A stretch of 41,122 nt of DNA. Source: an uncultured Nostoc sp. GTDB lineage: Bacteria; Cyanobacteriota; Cyanobacteriia; Cyanobacteriales; Nostocaceae. The notes beneath the pieces are model-generated. The model worked only from the letters and a program-made list of their open reading frames with translations, was not told the DNA's origin and ran no database searches. Of this stretch, positions 7,944 through 17,423 are shown piece by piece; the stretch's first letter is position 1; each line of letters begins with the position of its first letter. The stretch lies in the NCBI RefSeq assembly GCF_937863485.1, contig NZ_CALMFY010000182.1:1-41122 (forward strand). The letters are read 5' to 3'. Both the position numbers and the translations under genes were made by a program.

Positions 7944-8270
7944 TTACGTATTGGAGACTAAAACCTGATTAAATGCGTCTTGACTGGGGAATATTTCAAA
8001 TACTTTATCCATATTAGTCAGTTCAAATAATATCCTGACTTGCTCACTAATTGAGCAAAGAACAAGCTTACTATCTGCTGCTCGCAGGGTTTTGAAAGCT
8101 AAGACTAAAGCTCCCAAACCTGAACTATCCATAAATGTTACATCTTTAAAATCAACTAACACAATTTTCGCACCAGTTTCTAGAATATTAGTGATATTTT
8201 GTCGAAAGTCTTGTGAAGTTGTGGCGTTTAAATTACCAGTGAGCTTAATAACTTTTACTTCTTCTCTCAT
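7944..8270 (-). CDS. STAS domain anti-sigma factor antagonist (SpoIIAA/RsbV-like)
   Basis: 108 residues, full length for a single STAS domain. It has the N-terminal strand EVKVIKLTGNL, then KIVLVDFKDVTFMDSSGLGALV with the phosphorylatable serine in the DSSG motif (S49/S50). Such proteins bind an anti-sigma kinase or another target when unphosphorylated. The gene converges with the PP2C response regulator with no bases between the two stop codons. No anti-sigma kinase is present here, so the third partner must be elsewhere or be part of a hybrid kinase. Confidence 0.92.
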   Translation of the reverse strand: MREEVKVIKLTGNLNATTSQDFRQNITNILETGAKIVLVDFKDVTFMDSSGLGALVLAFKTLRAADSKLVLCSISEQVRILFELTNMDKVFEIFPSQDAFNQVLVSNT

Positions 8271-8286
8271 AATTATGTCACGCTGA

Positions 8287-9284
8287 TTTGTGTAAATGAT
8301 GCTCTTATTTCGCTATTATATAACATTCAAAAATGCTTGTGAAATAAAAGCTAAGATTACATATTGAGTAATCATTGATAATTAATCATCATAGATAAAG
8401 ATTAATTATAAATATTTTAATCTGATTTTTTTGAAATTACAAAAAACATATTATTAACTAAGTATAGCTTTGCTACTAGTAACAGACCAATTAGAAATAA
8501 ACCAGGTAAGTGAGTCGGCACGATAAAAATTATATATGTTTAGTTTTGTAAAAATGTTGGAATGAGCGATTTATAAGCTGTTTGCTGCTTTGATGTTTCG
8601 TCACAGATGTTGATTTTTAACGCCAACTTGCTTGCATCTGATTAATGTAGGTATATACTGATCTACAACCTGAAGTTACTGCTTTTCAGATTATTTACCA
8701 AATATTTTTGCAAAACTGAGATTCTCGAATAAACCTCATGATGATAGCCGTAATTAAACAATTCAAAATTCAAGGGGTTGCAGCGATAGTGCAGCTAAAC
8801 CGAGTCTAGCAGCGGCGTTCCTCTACCTGGATACTGGGTGGTAAGTATAGATTATTCTCCAATTTGGCGACGGATCTGCATCACCCACCAAATTTTCTCA
8901 GTCTCTAGCCCCCAATTCAGCACTATAAGCAAAAATACTATGAAAATTACTCAACTATCGGGGTTTCACATCAGAATCATTAGTACATATAACCATCTCT
9001 TGACTACTGAGTATTTATGATAGTAACTAGGATCTACATTTATTTATGTCCAATTACTTACATAATTGAAATAATTTACCTCTGGACTACCGCTCTAGAG
9101 CCAAAAATCTCGCTTTCAACAGCGCCAAGCAAGCTCAAACGCACACCAACGCTCTAACAGAAGTTCTCAGAGGTCATTGCCTCGGCTATTTTAGTATTCC
9201 CAATATCTCTGATTTATCAACAAATAACACAAAAAGTAAAGAGTTATGAATTTCTAACCCCTTACTAACTAATTTTTAACTCCC
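8287..9284. other. about 1 kb without a recognisable gene
   Basis: A/T-rich DNA between the STAS gene and the HTH/GrpE-like gene. A 60-codon frame (8838-9020) has no protein-like composition or ribosome site. Small pieces of interspersed repeat (GAGTCTAGCAGCGGCG near 8800, ATTCAAAATTCAA near 8760) are present. I see no tRNA, riboswitch or clear terminator. Confidence 0.5.
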
Positions 9285-9950
9285 TCAAACAGCACTGACT
9301 TTGGCTCTATAAAGCAGCTTTTCACCTTGAAGGTAGCCAGTGTAGCGCACCTTAACTTTTTCTCCAGGTTGTGCTGTACCCTCCATCAATTGGTGCAGTT
9401 GGGGGTCATAAGGTAATTCTGCTCCCACGGGTGCGATCGCTTCCACTCCCCACGCCTGTAAAAGCTTTTCCAGGGGTTTCTGCACCAACGGTACTATTTT
9501 AACTGCTGCTAGCTGGGGATTTTCTTGCGCTTTCTGTGCTGCGGTTGGCCATTGCAATAATAAAGACTCTAGCAGTTGCAAACTCGACTGCTGGAGTTCT
9601 TGTAGTAATATCTCTTGCTGTTGTTCTATTTGTTGCTGCGAGCGATCGTACTCTGTTCTTAAATCTGCAATCTCTTGTAACAATTCCTGAGTAGGCGCTG
9701 TTTTCTCTTGTAATAACTTTACGGTTGAAAAAGTTGTGACTAATTCACTCAATGGCATCTGTAGCACTGGCGACAGCTTGAGCAGCACTTCTACCCGCAT
9801 CTGCTCTAGCTTTCCTTGGCGTAACCGCAAAAGTTGACGCTCTGAGACACCAGCAGCGCGACTCAGCGCTTTAAAACTAGAAATACCCACCTGTTGCATT
9901 AAATCTTGCAACTTTTGGGTATTGGGTATTAGGCATTGGGTATTAGGCAT
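9285..9950 (-). CDS. HTH plus GrpE-like protein
   Basis: 221 residues. An N-terminal helix-turn-helix-like segment (SSFKALSRAAGVSERQLLRLRQG, about 24-46) is followed by a coiled coil rich in Gln and Leu (about 85-130), then a C-terminal part that resembles the beta head of the Hsp70 nucleotide-exchange factor GrpE (WGVEAIAPVGAELPYDPQLH, then VKVRYTGYLQGEKLL). Cyanobacterial homologues are sometimes annotated as GrpE; I regard it as a GrpE-like head joined to a DNA-binding-like N-terminus, with the role unproven. The first ~12 residues (MPNTQCLIPNTQ) are translated from STRR heptamers, so the true start may be a downstream ATG at residue 18. Confidence 0.65.
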   Translation of the reverse strand: MPNTQCLIPNTQKLQDLMQQVGISSFKALSRAAGVSERQLLRLRQGKLEQMRVEVLLKLSPVLQMPLSELVTTFSTVKLLQEKTAPTQELLQEIADLRTEYDRSQQQIEQQQEILLQELQQSSLQLLESLLLQWPTAAQKAQENPQLAAVKIVPLVQKPLEKLLQAWGVEAIAPVGAELPYDPQLHQLMEGTAQPGEKVKVRYTGYLQGEKLLYRAKVSAV

Positions 9951-9985
9951 TGGCCAAACAGGGTATTAGGTATTAGGCATTGGGG
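9915..9985. repeat. STRR heptanucleotide repeats
   Basis: Runs of GGGTATT/AGGCATT heptamers (TTGGGTATTAGGCATTGGG type), the short tandemly repeated repetitive sequences typical of heterocystous cyanobacteria. They run into the 5' end of the HTH/GrpE-like gene. Related CCCTATT/CCCTATG heptamers occur at about 10108-10150, and ATTGGGCATTGG/GCCCCATGCCCC at 10668-10730. Confidence 0.8.
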
Positions 9986-10146
9986 AGCCAGTGCGTTGGG
10001 CGGGCAATGCCCTACTTATACCCCTACGGGGATCTTGCTAGCAAGAGCGTCTCCTGTATTGAGAAGCAACTGGCGTCATCGGGCATTGGCGATTAAGTTT
10101 TTTCTTTATTCTCTATTCCCTATTCCCTATGCCCTATGCCCCATTC

Positions 10147-10638
10147 CTATTCTTCCAGTAAACTTCTCAACATCCAAGCTGTCTTTTCATGTACTTGCAT
10201 CCGCTGAGTCAATAAATCGGCAGTAGGTTCGTCGTTAACTTCCTCTACCACGGGGAAAATAGACCGTGCAGTTCTGACTACGGCTTCTTGTCCTTCCACT
10301 AATAAGCGAATCATCTCCACAGCTTTAGGAACTCCGGGAGTTTCTGGAATCGAACTCAGTTTGGCATATTCGCTGTAGGTTCCTGGTGCGGGATAGCCAA
10401 GCGCTCTAATTCTCTCGGCTATTAAATCAACTGCTAAGGCTAATTCTGTATACTGGGTCTCAAACATCAAATGCAATGTTTGGAACATCGGCCCGGTTAC
10501 ATTCCAATGGAAGTTATGAGTTTTCAGATACAGTGTATAAGTGTCAGCCAACAGGCGAGATAAACCCTCGGCAATTTTAGCCCTACTTGGCTCGTCAATG
10601 CCGATATTTACATTTTTGACTGTTACTTTCGATGACAT
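10147..10638 (-). CDS. dps: Dps-family ferritin-like DNA-protection protein
   Basis: 163 residues, normal for Dps. The inter-subunit ferroxidase ligands are all present with the right spacing: H44, H56, E60, D71 and E75 within the segment [16 protein letters not shown] to [10 protein letters not shown]. Dps dodecamers oxidise Fe(II) with peroxide, store iron and limit Fenton damage. The basic, short N-terminus ([13 protein letters not shown]) gives little DNA-binding tail. The neighbour upstream is sulfiredoxin, another peroxide-defence gene, on the same strand. The last codons run into STRR repeats at 10108-10150, which form the 3' flank. Confidence 0.95.
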   Translation of the reverse strand: MSSKVTVKNVNIGIDEPSRAKIAEGLSRLLADTYTLYLKTHNFHWNVTGPMFQTLHLMFETQYTELALAVDLIAERIRALGYPAPGTYSEYAKLSSIPETPGVPKAVEMIRLLVEGQEAVVRTARSIFPVVEEVNDEPTADLLTQRMQVHEKTAWMLRSLLEE

Positions 10639-10741
10639 AATTTTTTCCTAATTAGGTTATATGTAATTGGGGATTGGATATTGGGCATTGGCAAGAAAAT
10701 TAAATCTCCATGCCCCATGCCCCTGCCCCAAACTCAAGTCT

Positions 10742-11005
10742 CTATGCCAAGTGCATCTTCAAAACGCTGCGGGGTGCTTTACGGACTCTGGCTAAAACGG
10801 TTTCTTTGCCTAAACGCTGGCAAGCTTCATACCGATGGCAACCAGAAAAGCCATAATATTGTCCATCTACTTCTAGGACATCAATAGGTTCTTGCTGCCC
10901 AATCTCCGCAATCGATTCCATTAAGGCTTGTACTTTATTTGGATCGTTTGCACGGGGCAACGGCCTTTTTATCTGATTCAATGGAATTTCTTGGACTCTA
11001 ACCAT
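10742..11005 (-). CDS. srx: sulfiredoxin
   Basis: 87 residues. It carries the sulfiredoxin/ParB-like fold and the signature FSGCHRYEA with catalytic Cys56; the proline- and lysine-rich start (EIPLNQIKRPLPR) is the usual opening of cyanobacterial sulfiredoxins. The enzyme reduces over-oxidised Cys-sulfinic acid of 2-Cys peroxiredoxins with ATP. The frame opens at a TTG (11020), but the ATG at 11005 gives the family length and has GGAT upstream. It is transcribed towards dps, 103 bases apart. Confidence 0.88.
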   Translation of the reverse strand: MVRVQEIPLNQIKRPLPRANDPNKVQALMESIAEIGQQEPIDVLEVDGQYYGFSGCHRYEACQRLGKETVLARVRKAPRSVLKMHLA

Positions 11006-11195
11006 AAGAAGTTTATCCAACTAGTTCTGTTTTGTGTCTCTAAATAAATCATAGTCATTATGACTTTGTTTTGCAACTAGTATTTGGGGCAAAACTGGTA
11101 ATGGTATCATTGGAGCACTCATGCGACAAAAAGACCGTGCTACAAAGCAATTGGAAAATCAGCTCCAACGCCGTATTAAGGGGCAGAAGACACTC

Positions 11196-11282
11196 GTGAC
11201 GCTCGGTGACTCGCTAAAGCTGCGCTATCGCCTTTGGCGTCTCTCTTTGGGAGAAGACTCGCTATCGCTTCGCTATCAGGTA
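11196..11282. repeat. interspersed repeat upstream of the SpoIID gene
   Basis: GTGACGCTCGGTGACTCGC, TATCGCCTTTGGCGTCTC and ACTCGCTATCGCTTCGCTAT are the typical modular repeats of Nostoc intergenic DNA. They remain open in frame with the downstream gene and create an apparent N-terminal extension. Confidence 0.6.
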
Positions 11283-11285
11283 GCC

Positions 11286-12875
11286 ATGAAATTTTCGTTT
11301 TGGCGTTTTTCCCACACTGTGCTGACAACATTTTGTCTATTGGGACTGACTGCTGCATCAGGCCCTGAGAGCAACATCCAGGGTATGGAACTGAAAATAG
11401 GGATTGTGCAGCGATTTGGCTCACAACCCACAGCCAAGCTGCAACTGGAACCCACAAAAGGCGATCGCTTAAAGCTAAAATTTCTTGCAGGCAACAAGCA
11501 GCAAATACTGGTTACCAATAAACCTGTAAAGCTGGAAACAGTCATGCAAGCTTTACCCCAGTCAGCAGTTGAAGAAGTGGTAGTTTTAGGCACATACCGT
11601 ACCTTTGAAACTGCGGAAGACAGTGCTAATAAATGGCGTTCTCAGGGAATGGAAGTGGAAATAGCCCAGCCAGAACGCTGGCAGGTTTGGGCGAAACGAG
11701 ATGTTTATAGCACTCCTTTACTGCGACGCTTGTTATTGCAGAACATCCAAGCTTCTACCAAACAAAAAGTATATCTTGATACTAAGATTATTAAACAAGT
11801 GCCGCGAGCTAGTTGGGTGGTAGATGGTAAACGCTATAGCCCAAATGATTTGGAAATCAGTACTGATAAAAACTTGATTCGGGTGAATAAAAGCGAAAAA
11901 CAAGAGTTTGCTCGTCTTTATGCTGGACGACTGAATTTGCAGCCAAATGCATACGGCACATACACTCTAGTTAACCAAGTACCCTTAGAAACTTATTTGC
12001 GTGGCGTTCTGCCTTACGAAATAGGTACAGATGCACCAACAGCAGCGCTGGAAGCCCAAGCAATTATCGCCCGGACTTATGCCTTGAGAAATTTACGCAG
12101 GTTTGTTGCAGATAACTATCAGTTGTGTGCTGATACTCATTGCCAAGTTTATTATGGGCTGAATGGAGCTGCTGCCAAAACAGACCGAGCGATCGCTTCC
12201 ACCAGAGGTAAGGTAGTAACTTATAAAAACGAACTAGTAGATGCCCTGTATTCTTCCACTACTGGTGGTGTTACCGCCTCCTTCAGCGATGTCTGGAATG
12301 GCGATGATCGTCCCTATCTGCGCCCTGTACTAGATGCTGCGACTAATTTTTGGAACTTGTCTAAGCAGAGTTTGGCAGATGAAAATAACTTCCAGAAATT
12401 TATTAATATCCAACAAGGATTTAATGAAAGCAAGTGGGATATGTTTCGTTGGCACAAGGAAACCCCTTTAAAGGATATTATCAAGGACTTGCAGAAATTT
12501 TTGCAGGTGAAAAACAGTCCCTATGCCAAATTTAAGACAATTCAGGCTATGGCAGTAGTGAAGCGAAGCCAGAGTGGACGCATCCTTGAACTCGCAGTTA
12601 AAACCGATAACAGCACCTTTATTCTCCACAAAGACGAAGTTCGCAGTGCCTTTGCTGCTCCTATGAGTACGCTATTTTATATAGAACCTCTGAATAAAGG
12701 CAAACCAGAACTGTGGGGATACGCTTTTATTGGTGGTGGATTAGGACATGGAGTCGGCTTGAGTCAAACTGGCGCTCAAAATTTAGCAAAACTAGGTTGG
12801 TCGAGTCCAAAAATTCTCCAATTCTATTATCCTGGTACTCAGATTAAAATTCTTAGTAAAGAAATTAAGCTTTAA
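11286..12875 (+). CDS. SpoIID/LytB domain secreted protein
   Basis: About 529 residues from the ATG at 11286. That start gives a normal signal peptide (MKFSFWRFSHTVLTTFCLLGLTAA). After a degenerate, repeat-like N-terminal part, the SpoIID/LytB domain runs over the second half: GTYTLVNQVPLETYLRGVLP, then AQAIIARTYALRN, YYGLNG, LYSSTTGGVT and the terminal FIGGGLGHGVGLSQTGAQNLA with the conserved GHGVGLSQ motif. SpoIID-type proteins are lytic transglycosylases acting on stem-peptide-free peptidoglycan; in cyanobacteria the role is presumably cell-wall remodelling. The frame is open up to an ATG at 11121 (GGAG upstream), but the added 55 residues are read from interspersed repeats. Confidence 0.85.
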   Translation: MKFSFWRFSHTVLTTFCLLGLTAASGPESNIQGMELKIGIVQRFGSQPTAKLQLEPTKGDRLKLKFLAGNKQQILVTNKPVKLETVMQALPQSAVEEVVVLGTYRTFETAEDSANKWRSQGMEVEIAQPERWQVWAKRDVYSTPLLRRLLLQNIQASTKQKVYLDTKIIKQVPRASWVVDGKRYSPNDLEISTDKNLIRVNKSEKQEFARLYAGRLNLQPNAYGTYTLVNQVPLETYLRGVLPYEIGTDAPTAALEAQAIIARTYALRNLRRFVADNYQLCADTHCQVYYGLNGAAAKTDRAIASTRGKVVTYKNELVDALYSSTTGGVTASFSDVWNGDDRPYLRPVLDAATNFWNLSKQSLADENNFQKFINIQQGFNESKWDMFRWHKETPLKDIIKDLQKFLQVKNSPYAKFKTIQAMAVVKRSQSGRILELAVKTDNSTFILHKDEVRSAFAAPMSTLFYIEPLNKGKPELWGYAFIGGGLGHGVGLSQTGAQNLAKLGWSSPKILQFYYPGTQIKILSKEIKL

Positions 12876-12923
12876 CAAAAGAGGCCAGAGGCAGTCGCAG
12901 AGGGGAAACTCCATACTGAAAAA

Positions 12924-12960
12924 TTAAGCAGGAACACAGAAAATTTGTGTTCCTACTTAA
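12924..12960. terminator. terminator hairpin between SpoIID and ferredoxin genes
   Basis: TTAAGCAGGAACACA (12924-12938) pairs with TGTGTTCCTACTTAA (12946-12960), 14 of 15 positions matching, with a 7-base loop. It lies 48 bases after the SpoIID stop; the convergent petF gene ends at 13099, so it may serve both strands. Confidence 0.7.
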
Positions 12961-13098
12961 CACGAAATTAGGCTTTTTGTCAAAGTCGTTTTAAGAGGTA
13001 CACACGGCATTGAAAGGGTGTTGACCCTAGATGCCCTGCTTCTATTTTGTCAACATGATTAACTCTTGCAAGAGGTTTATTGTTGAGGTGTCTAACTC

Positions 13099-13963
<865 letters not shown>

Positions 13964-14980
13964 ATGTATAATTCAGAAGCAGCTTTGGAAAAAGCAAGAG
14001 TGCGTGTAGGTTTGGTAGGTACTGGGTATGCGGCAAAGTTTCGCGCTGAGGCATTGCTCCATGATGAGCGATCGCAGTTAATAGCAGTTGTTGGTCATAC
14101 CGCAGAAAAAACAGAAACTTTTGCCAAAGAGTACCAGATTGAAACGTTGAGTTCTTGGCAAGAGCTAGTAGAGCGGGAAGATATAGATTTAGTAATAATT
14201 TCCACTATTAATCGAGATCATGGGGCGATCGCTCGTGCAGCACTTACCAACGGCAAACATCTGATTGTAGAGTATCCTCTTTCGTTGGATGTAGTAGAAG
14301 CTGAGGAACTGATTGCCTTAGCCAAAGCACAACAAAAACTCCTGCACGTTGAACACCTGGAACTTTTGGGTGGTTTGCATCAAGCCTTGAAGCAAAACTT
14401 AGCCAAAATTGGTGAGGTGTTTTATGTTCGCTACAGCACCATTAACCCCCAGAATCCTGCACCCCGCAAATGGACTTATAACCACGAGTTGTTCGGTTTT
14501 CCCTTAATTGGTGCCCTGTCTCGCCTACATCGTCTCATCGATTTATTTGGTAAAGTATTTACTGTTAACTGTCACCAGCGATATTGGGAAATAGAACCGG
14601 AATACTACCAAACCTGTTTCTGCACTAGCGAACTGTGCTTTAACAGTGGACTTTTAGGCCAAGTAGTCTATGGCAAAGGTGAAAATCTTTGGCAATCAGA
14701 ACGCAAGTTTGAAGTTCACGGTGAAAAAGGTGGTTTAATTTTTGATGGCGACACAGGATTGTTTATCCAGCCAGAGGAAACAACATCTATAGAGGTTGGC
14801 CCTCGGCGCGGTTTGTTCGCCAAAGACACCAGTATGGTATTAGACCATCTTTTTGATGGCACTCCTTTGTACGTTACCCCAGAGGAGAGCTTGTATACCC
14901 TAAAGGTTGCTGATGCTGCCCAAAGATCTGCACAGACAGGGTTAACTGTGTTTATGAAAGATACTTTAGATAAAAGTTAA
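13964..14980 (+). CDS. bvdR: biliverdin reductase (Gfo/Idh/MocA family)
   Basis: 338 residues. The N-terminal Rossmann fold starts VRVGLVGTGYAAKFRAEAL (GxGxxA type). In place of the EKP motif of the sugar dehydrogenases it has VEYPLSLD, followed by LLHVEHLELLGG, which is the biliverdin-reductase signature. The segments KIGEVFYVRYSTI and NPAPRKWTY also agree with what I remember of the Synechocystis BvdR protein. The enzyme reduces biliverdin IXa to bilirubin with NAD(P)H and is linked to phycobilin metabolism. A strong ribosome site AGGAGG lies 4-5 bases before the ATG. Its stop overlaps the map start by one base (TAATG). Confidence 0.85.
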   Translation: MYNSEAALEKARVRVGLVGTGYAAKFRAEALLHDERSQLIAVVGHTAEKTETFAKEYQIETLSSWQELVEREDIDLVIISTINRDHGAIARAALTNGKHLIVEYPLSLDVVEAEELIALAKAQQKLLHVEHLELLGGLHQALKQNLAKIGEVFYVRYSTINPQNPAPRKWTYNHELFGFPLIGALSRLHRLIDLFGKVFTVNCHQRYWEIEPEYYQTCFCTSELCFNSGLLGQVVYGKGENLWQSERKFEVHGEKGGLIFDGDTGLFIQPEETTSIEVGPRRGLFAKDTSMVLDHLFDGTPLYVTPEESLYTLKVADAAQRSAQTGLTVFMKDTLDKS

Positions 14981-15765
14981 TGAAAACCGAACTAATTGTT
15001 ATTTTATCCCAACGAGAATTAGACAAAATGCGTCAAGCTGGGCGTTTAGCAGCTAAACTTCTTCAGCATCTAGAACCGTTCGTGAAGCCAGGGGTTAGCA
15101 CCCTTGAACTAAATGATGAAGCCGAACGTTGGACACAAGCTCATGGAGCAAAAAGCGCACCTCTTGGTTATAAAGGTTATCCAAAATCGATTTGCACCAG
15201 TGTAAATGAGGTAATCTGTCACGGCATTCCCAATGCCAAGCAAATTCTCAAAGAAGGTGACATTATTAATATTGATGTGACACCGATTGTTGAGGGTTAT
15301 CACGGTGATACATCGAAGACATTTTTCGTCGGTACTCCTTCGCCAAAAACGAGAAAGCTGGTTGAAGTGACAGAGGAATGTTTACGCCTGGGTATTGCTG
15401 AAGTTAAACCTGGGGGACGCATTGGCGACATTGGTGCAGCTATTCAAGAGTATGCTGAAGGACAAGGCTTTTCTGTAGTGCGAGATTTCGTTGGACACGG
15501 CATCAGTAACATTTTCCATACTGCACCGGATGTTCCCCACTATGGCACACGCGGCAAGGGCAAGCGCCTCAGACCAGGGATGGTTTTTACGATTGAGCCA
15601 ATGATTAATGAAGGCACTTACGAAGTCGAGGTTCTGGGCGATAAGTGGACTGCGGTAACGCGCGATCGCAAGCTTTCTGCTCAATGTGAGCATACCTTAG
15701 CTGTAACTGAAGATGGCGTTGAAATCCTCACTCTACCTGAAGGTGAGAATTACTGGGCTGTATGA
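14980..15765 (+). CDS. map: type I methionine aminopeptidase
   Basis: 261 residues, typical of type I MetAP. Metal ligands are D99, D110, H173, E206 and E237, with catalytic H81 and H180; these lie in IINIDVTPI, YHGDTSKTF, VGHGISNIFH, FTIEPMI and QCEHTLAVT. It removes the initiator Met from nascent proteins. There is no N-terminal extension with zinc-finger cysteines. It is translationally coupled at both ends: TAATG with bvdR and ATGA with the GNAT gene. Cyanobacteria usually have several map paralogues, so this need not be the essential copy. Confidence 0.93.
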   Translation: MKTELIVILSQRELDKMRQAGRLAAKLLQHLEPFVKPGVSTLELNDEAERWTQAHGAKSAPLGYKGYPKSICTSVNEVICHGIPNAKQILKEGDIINIDVTPIVEGYHGDTSKTFFVGTPSPKTRKLVEVTEECLRLGIAEVKPGGRIGDIGAAIQEYAEGQGFSVVRDFVGHGISNIFHTAPDVPHYGTRGKGKRLRPGMVFTIEPMINEGTYEVEVLGDKWTAVTRDRKLSAQCEHTLAVTEDGVEILTLPEGENYWAV

Positions 15766-16310
15766 CAACATACTATGAAAAAATTCCTTTCATTTGGGAA
15801 CAACCAAAGCCAGTAGTCCAAATCTCTGAAAGACTTATATTTCGTTCGCTCAACGATGTCAGTATAGAAGATTTTACTGCTGCCGTCAGCTGTGCTATCA
15901 GTTCATCATTAGACCGAAGCGATCAAAAGACAGTTAGAGAATTGGGAGCAGATGAGGCGGCGGCAAAGTTAATGGCACAAGTCAGCAATGACTTTGATTA
16001 TGAACCACAATGGTGGCAACTTGGCTATAACAATATAGGTGAACTAGTCGGGTTTATCCAACCAGTAATATATCGCGGATGTCGTAAAGAGAATCTGGAA
16101 GAAGGCACAATCTACTATATTGGTGTTGTCCCCAAGCAGCGAGGGAAGCGTTACATTTACGACCTTCTGTGCCAAGGCACCCATGTTCTGCAAAAAATTG
16201 GTGTTTGGCAGATATTTTGTGATACAGATGTCCTCAATGCACCAATGATTAGAGCCTTTCAAGATGTCGGTTATCGCCAGTTTGCTTCACCTTGGCAACG
16301 CCCTCTATAG
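15762..16310 (+). CDS. GNAT family N-acetyltransferase
   Basis: 182 residues. The acetyl-CoA-binding motif A is visible as IYYIGVVPKQRGKRYIYDLL near residues 115-134 (Q/RxxGxG/A variant QRGKRY), followed by the second conserved part TDVLNAPMIRAFQDVGYRQ, typical of GNAT C-termini. The acceptor is unknown. The four-base overlap with map, and map's own overlap with bvdR, make a three-gene operon; N-terminal acetylation after Met removal would be an attractive but unproven link. Confidence 0.8.
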   Translation: MTTYYEKIPFIWEQPKPVVQISERLIFRSLNDVSIEDFTAAVSCAISSSLDRSDQKTVRELGADEAAAKLMAQVSNDFDYEPQWWQLGYNNIGELVGFIQPVIYRGCRKENLEEGTIYYIGVVPKQRGKRYIYDLLCQGTHVLQKIGVWQIFCDTDVLNAPMIRAFQDVGYRQFASPWQRPL

Positions 16311-16473
16311 AGGCTGCCGTAAGTTAAATTTAAAAATCTAAAGTAGAGAATTAATTCTCAGAAAACTTTTCCGAATTCAATTTTTTCTTTTTATTTTTGC
16401 CTGATCAAAAGTAGTTAAAATAATTAGAGCAGCAATACCTGCTCTAGTTCTGAACCTGGAAGGACAAATCTCT

Positions 16474-17094
16474 ATGGTCTCAGCCACTATTAATACAGGT
16501 ACTCTTAACTGTGAGGCATTCGTTGCTGGATATCTGGATGATGTCCGCTACGAGTTAATCGACGGAGAACTAATCGACTTGGAACCCACTGGACTTCATG
16601 AACAGGTAACTGGGTTAATTAATCGTAAGCTCAACGTAGCAATTGATCTGCTCAACTTGCCTTGGTTTATTCCCATGAAATGCCTAATTAAACCATTAGG
16701 TCAAAATTCAGCCTTTAGACCCGATGTTGTGATTCTTGATCAGACGGGTTTGGCGAATAAGCCATTATGGAAAACTGAGCCAGTGATTACACTAGGCAAG
16801 TCTGTTAAATTGGTCGTGGAGGTTGTCAGTACTAATTGGCAGAATGACTATGCCCGGAAAGTGGAAGACTACGAAGCCTTAGGTATTGGGGAGTATTGGA
16901 TCGCAGATTATCTAGGGCTAGGAGGCAAACGCTACATCGGCTCATCCAAACAACCTGTAATCACGATTTATCAGTTAGTCGATGGAACTTATCAAGGACA
17001 ACAGTTTAGGGGAACAGAACGCCTCATCTCCCAAACATTTCCAGACCTGAATTTGACCGCAGAACAGATATTTGTCGCGGGTCACTATAGTTAG
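16474..17094 (+). CDS. Uma2 family (DUF820) putative endonuclease
   Basis: 206 residues. It has the Uma2 PD-(D/E)xK nuclease pattern: VRYELIDGELIDL near residue 25, FRPDVVILD near 85, LVVEVVSTNWQNDYARKVEDYEA near 112-134, and GEYWIADYLGLGG. These families are greatly expanded in cyanobacteria and their biological role is unknown. AAGGA precedes the ATG by about 10 bases. The stop codon TAG is completed by the first base of a MITE (see 17094-17280). It is a paralogue of the gene at 17424. Confidence 0.9.
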   Translation: MVSATINTGTLNCEAFVAGYLDDVRYELIDGELIDLEPTGLHEQVTGLINRKLNVAIDLLNLPWFIPMKCLIKPLGQNSAFRPDVVILDQTGLANKPLWKTEPVITLGKSVKLVVEVVSTNWQNDYARKVEDYEALGIGEYWIADYLGLGGKRYIGSSKQPVITIYQLVDGTYQGQQFRGTERLISQTFPDLNLTAEQIFVAGHYS

Positions 17095-17280
17095 AGGATG
17101 TTTGAAAAGTCGTAAAGTAGGCAAAAACCCCGCTTCCATTCCTCTCCCCGTTGGCGTCAGCCTGCCGTTAGGCAAGCGGAGAGAGGCTTTGAAACGCCTA
17201 TTCCCTTGTAGGGAAGGCTTGCTCGGTGGGTTAGATTTCTGAGGTTTTAATGTTAGCAATAATACTTTTCAAACATCCTC
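17094..17280. mobile_element. MITE with 17-bp inverted ends and TTA duplication
   Basis: Perfect terminal inverted repeats GAGGATGTTTGAAAAGT (17094-17110) and its complement (17264-17280) bound 187 bp with no transposase gene. The flanks are TTA on both sides (17091-17093 and 17281-17283), a 3-base target duplication. The insertion falls on the stop codon of the upstream Uma2 gene: TAA before insertion, TAG after it, so the protein is unchanged. A relative with the same ends and TTA flanks is at 28375-28499. TNA target duplications are found with some IS5-family elements, but the source IS is not in the window. Confidence 0.8.
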
Positions 17281-17423
17281 TTAAAGATTGAGGAACATGT
17301 GGCGCTATTTGGGGATAAATATTTACACTTATTAAAGGTAAGAAAAAACAAAAGTGCAAATTTTGTCAACTAAAAATCAACATTTATTGCACGATCAAGT
17401 AAAACATATATGGAGGTAAGATT

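Noticed and set aside
9936..10226. 96-codon plus-strand frame
   Set aside because: It runs through STRR heptamers and into the antisense of dps; no ribosome site.
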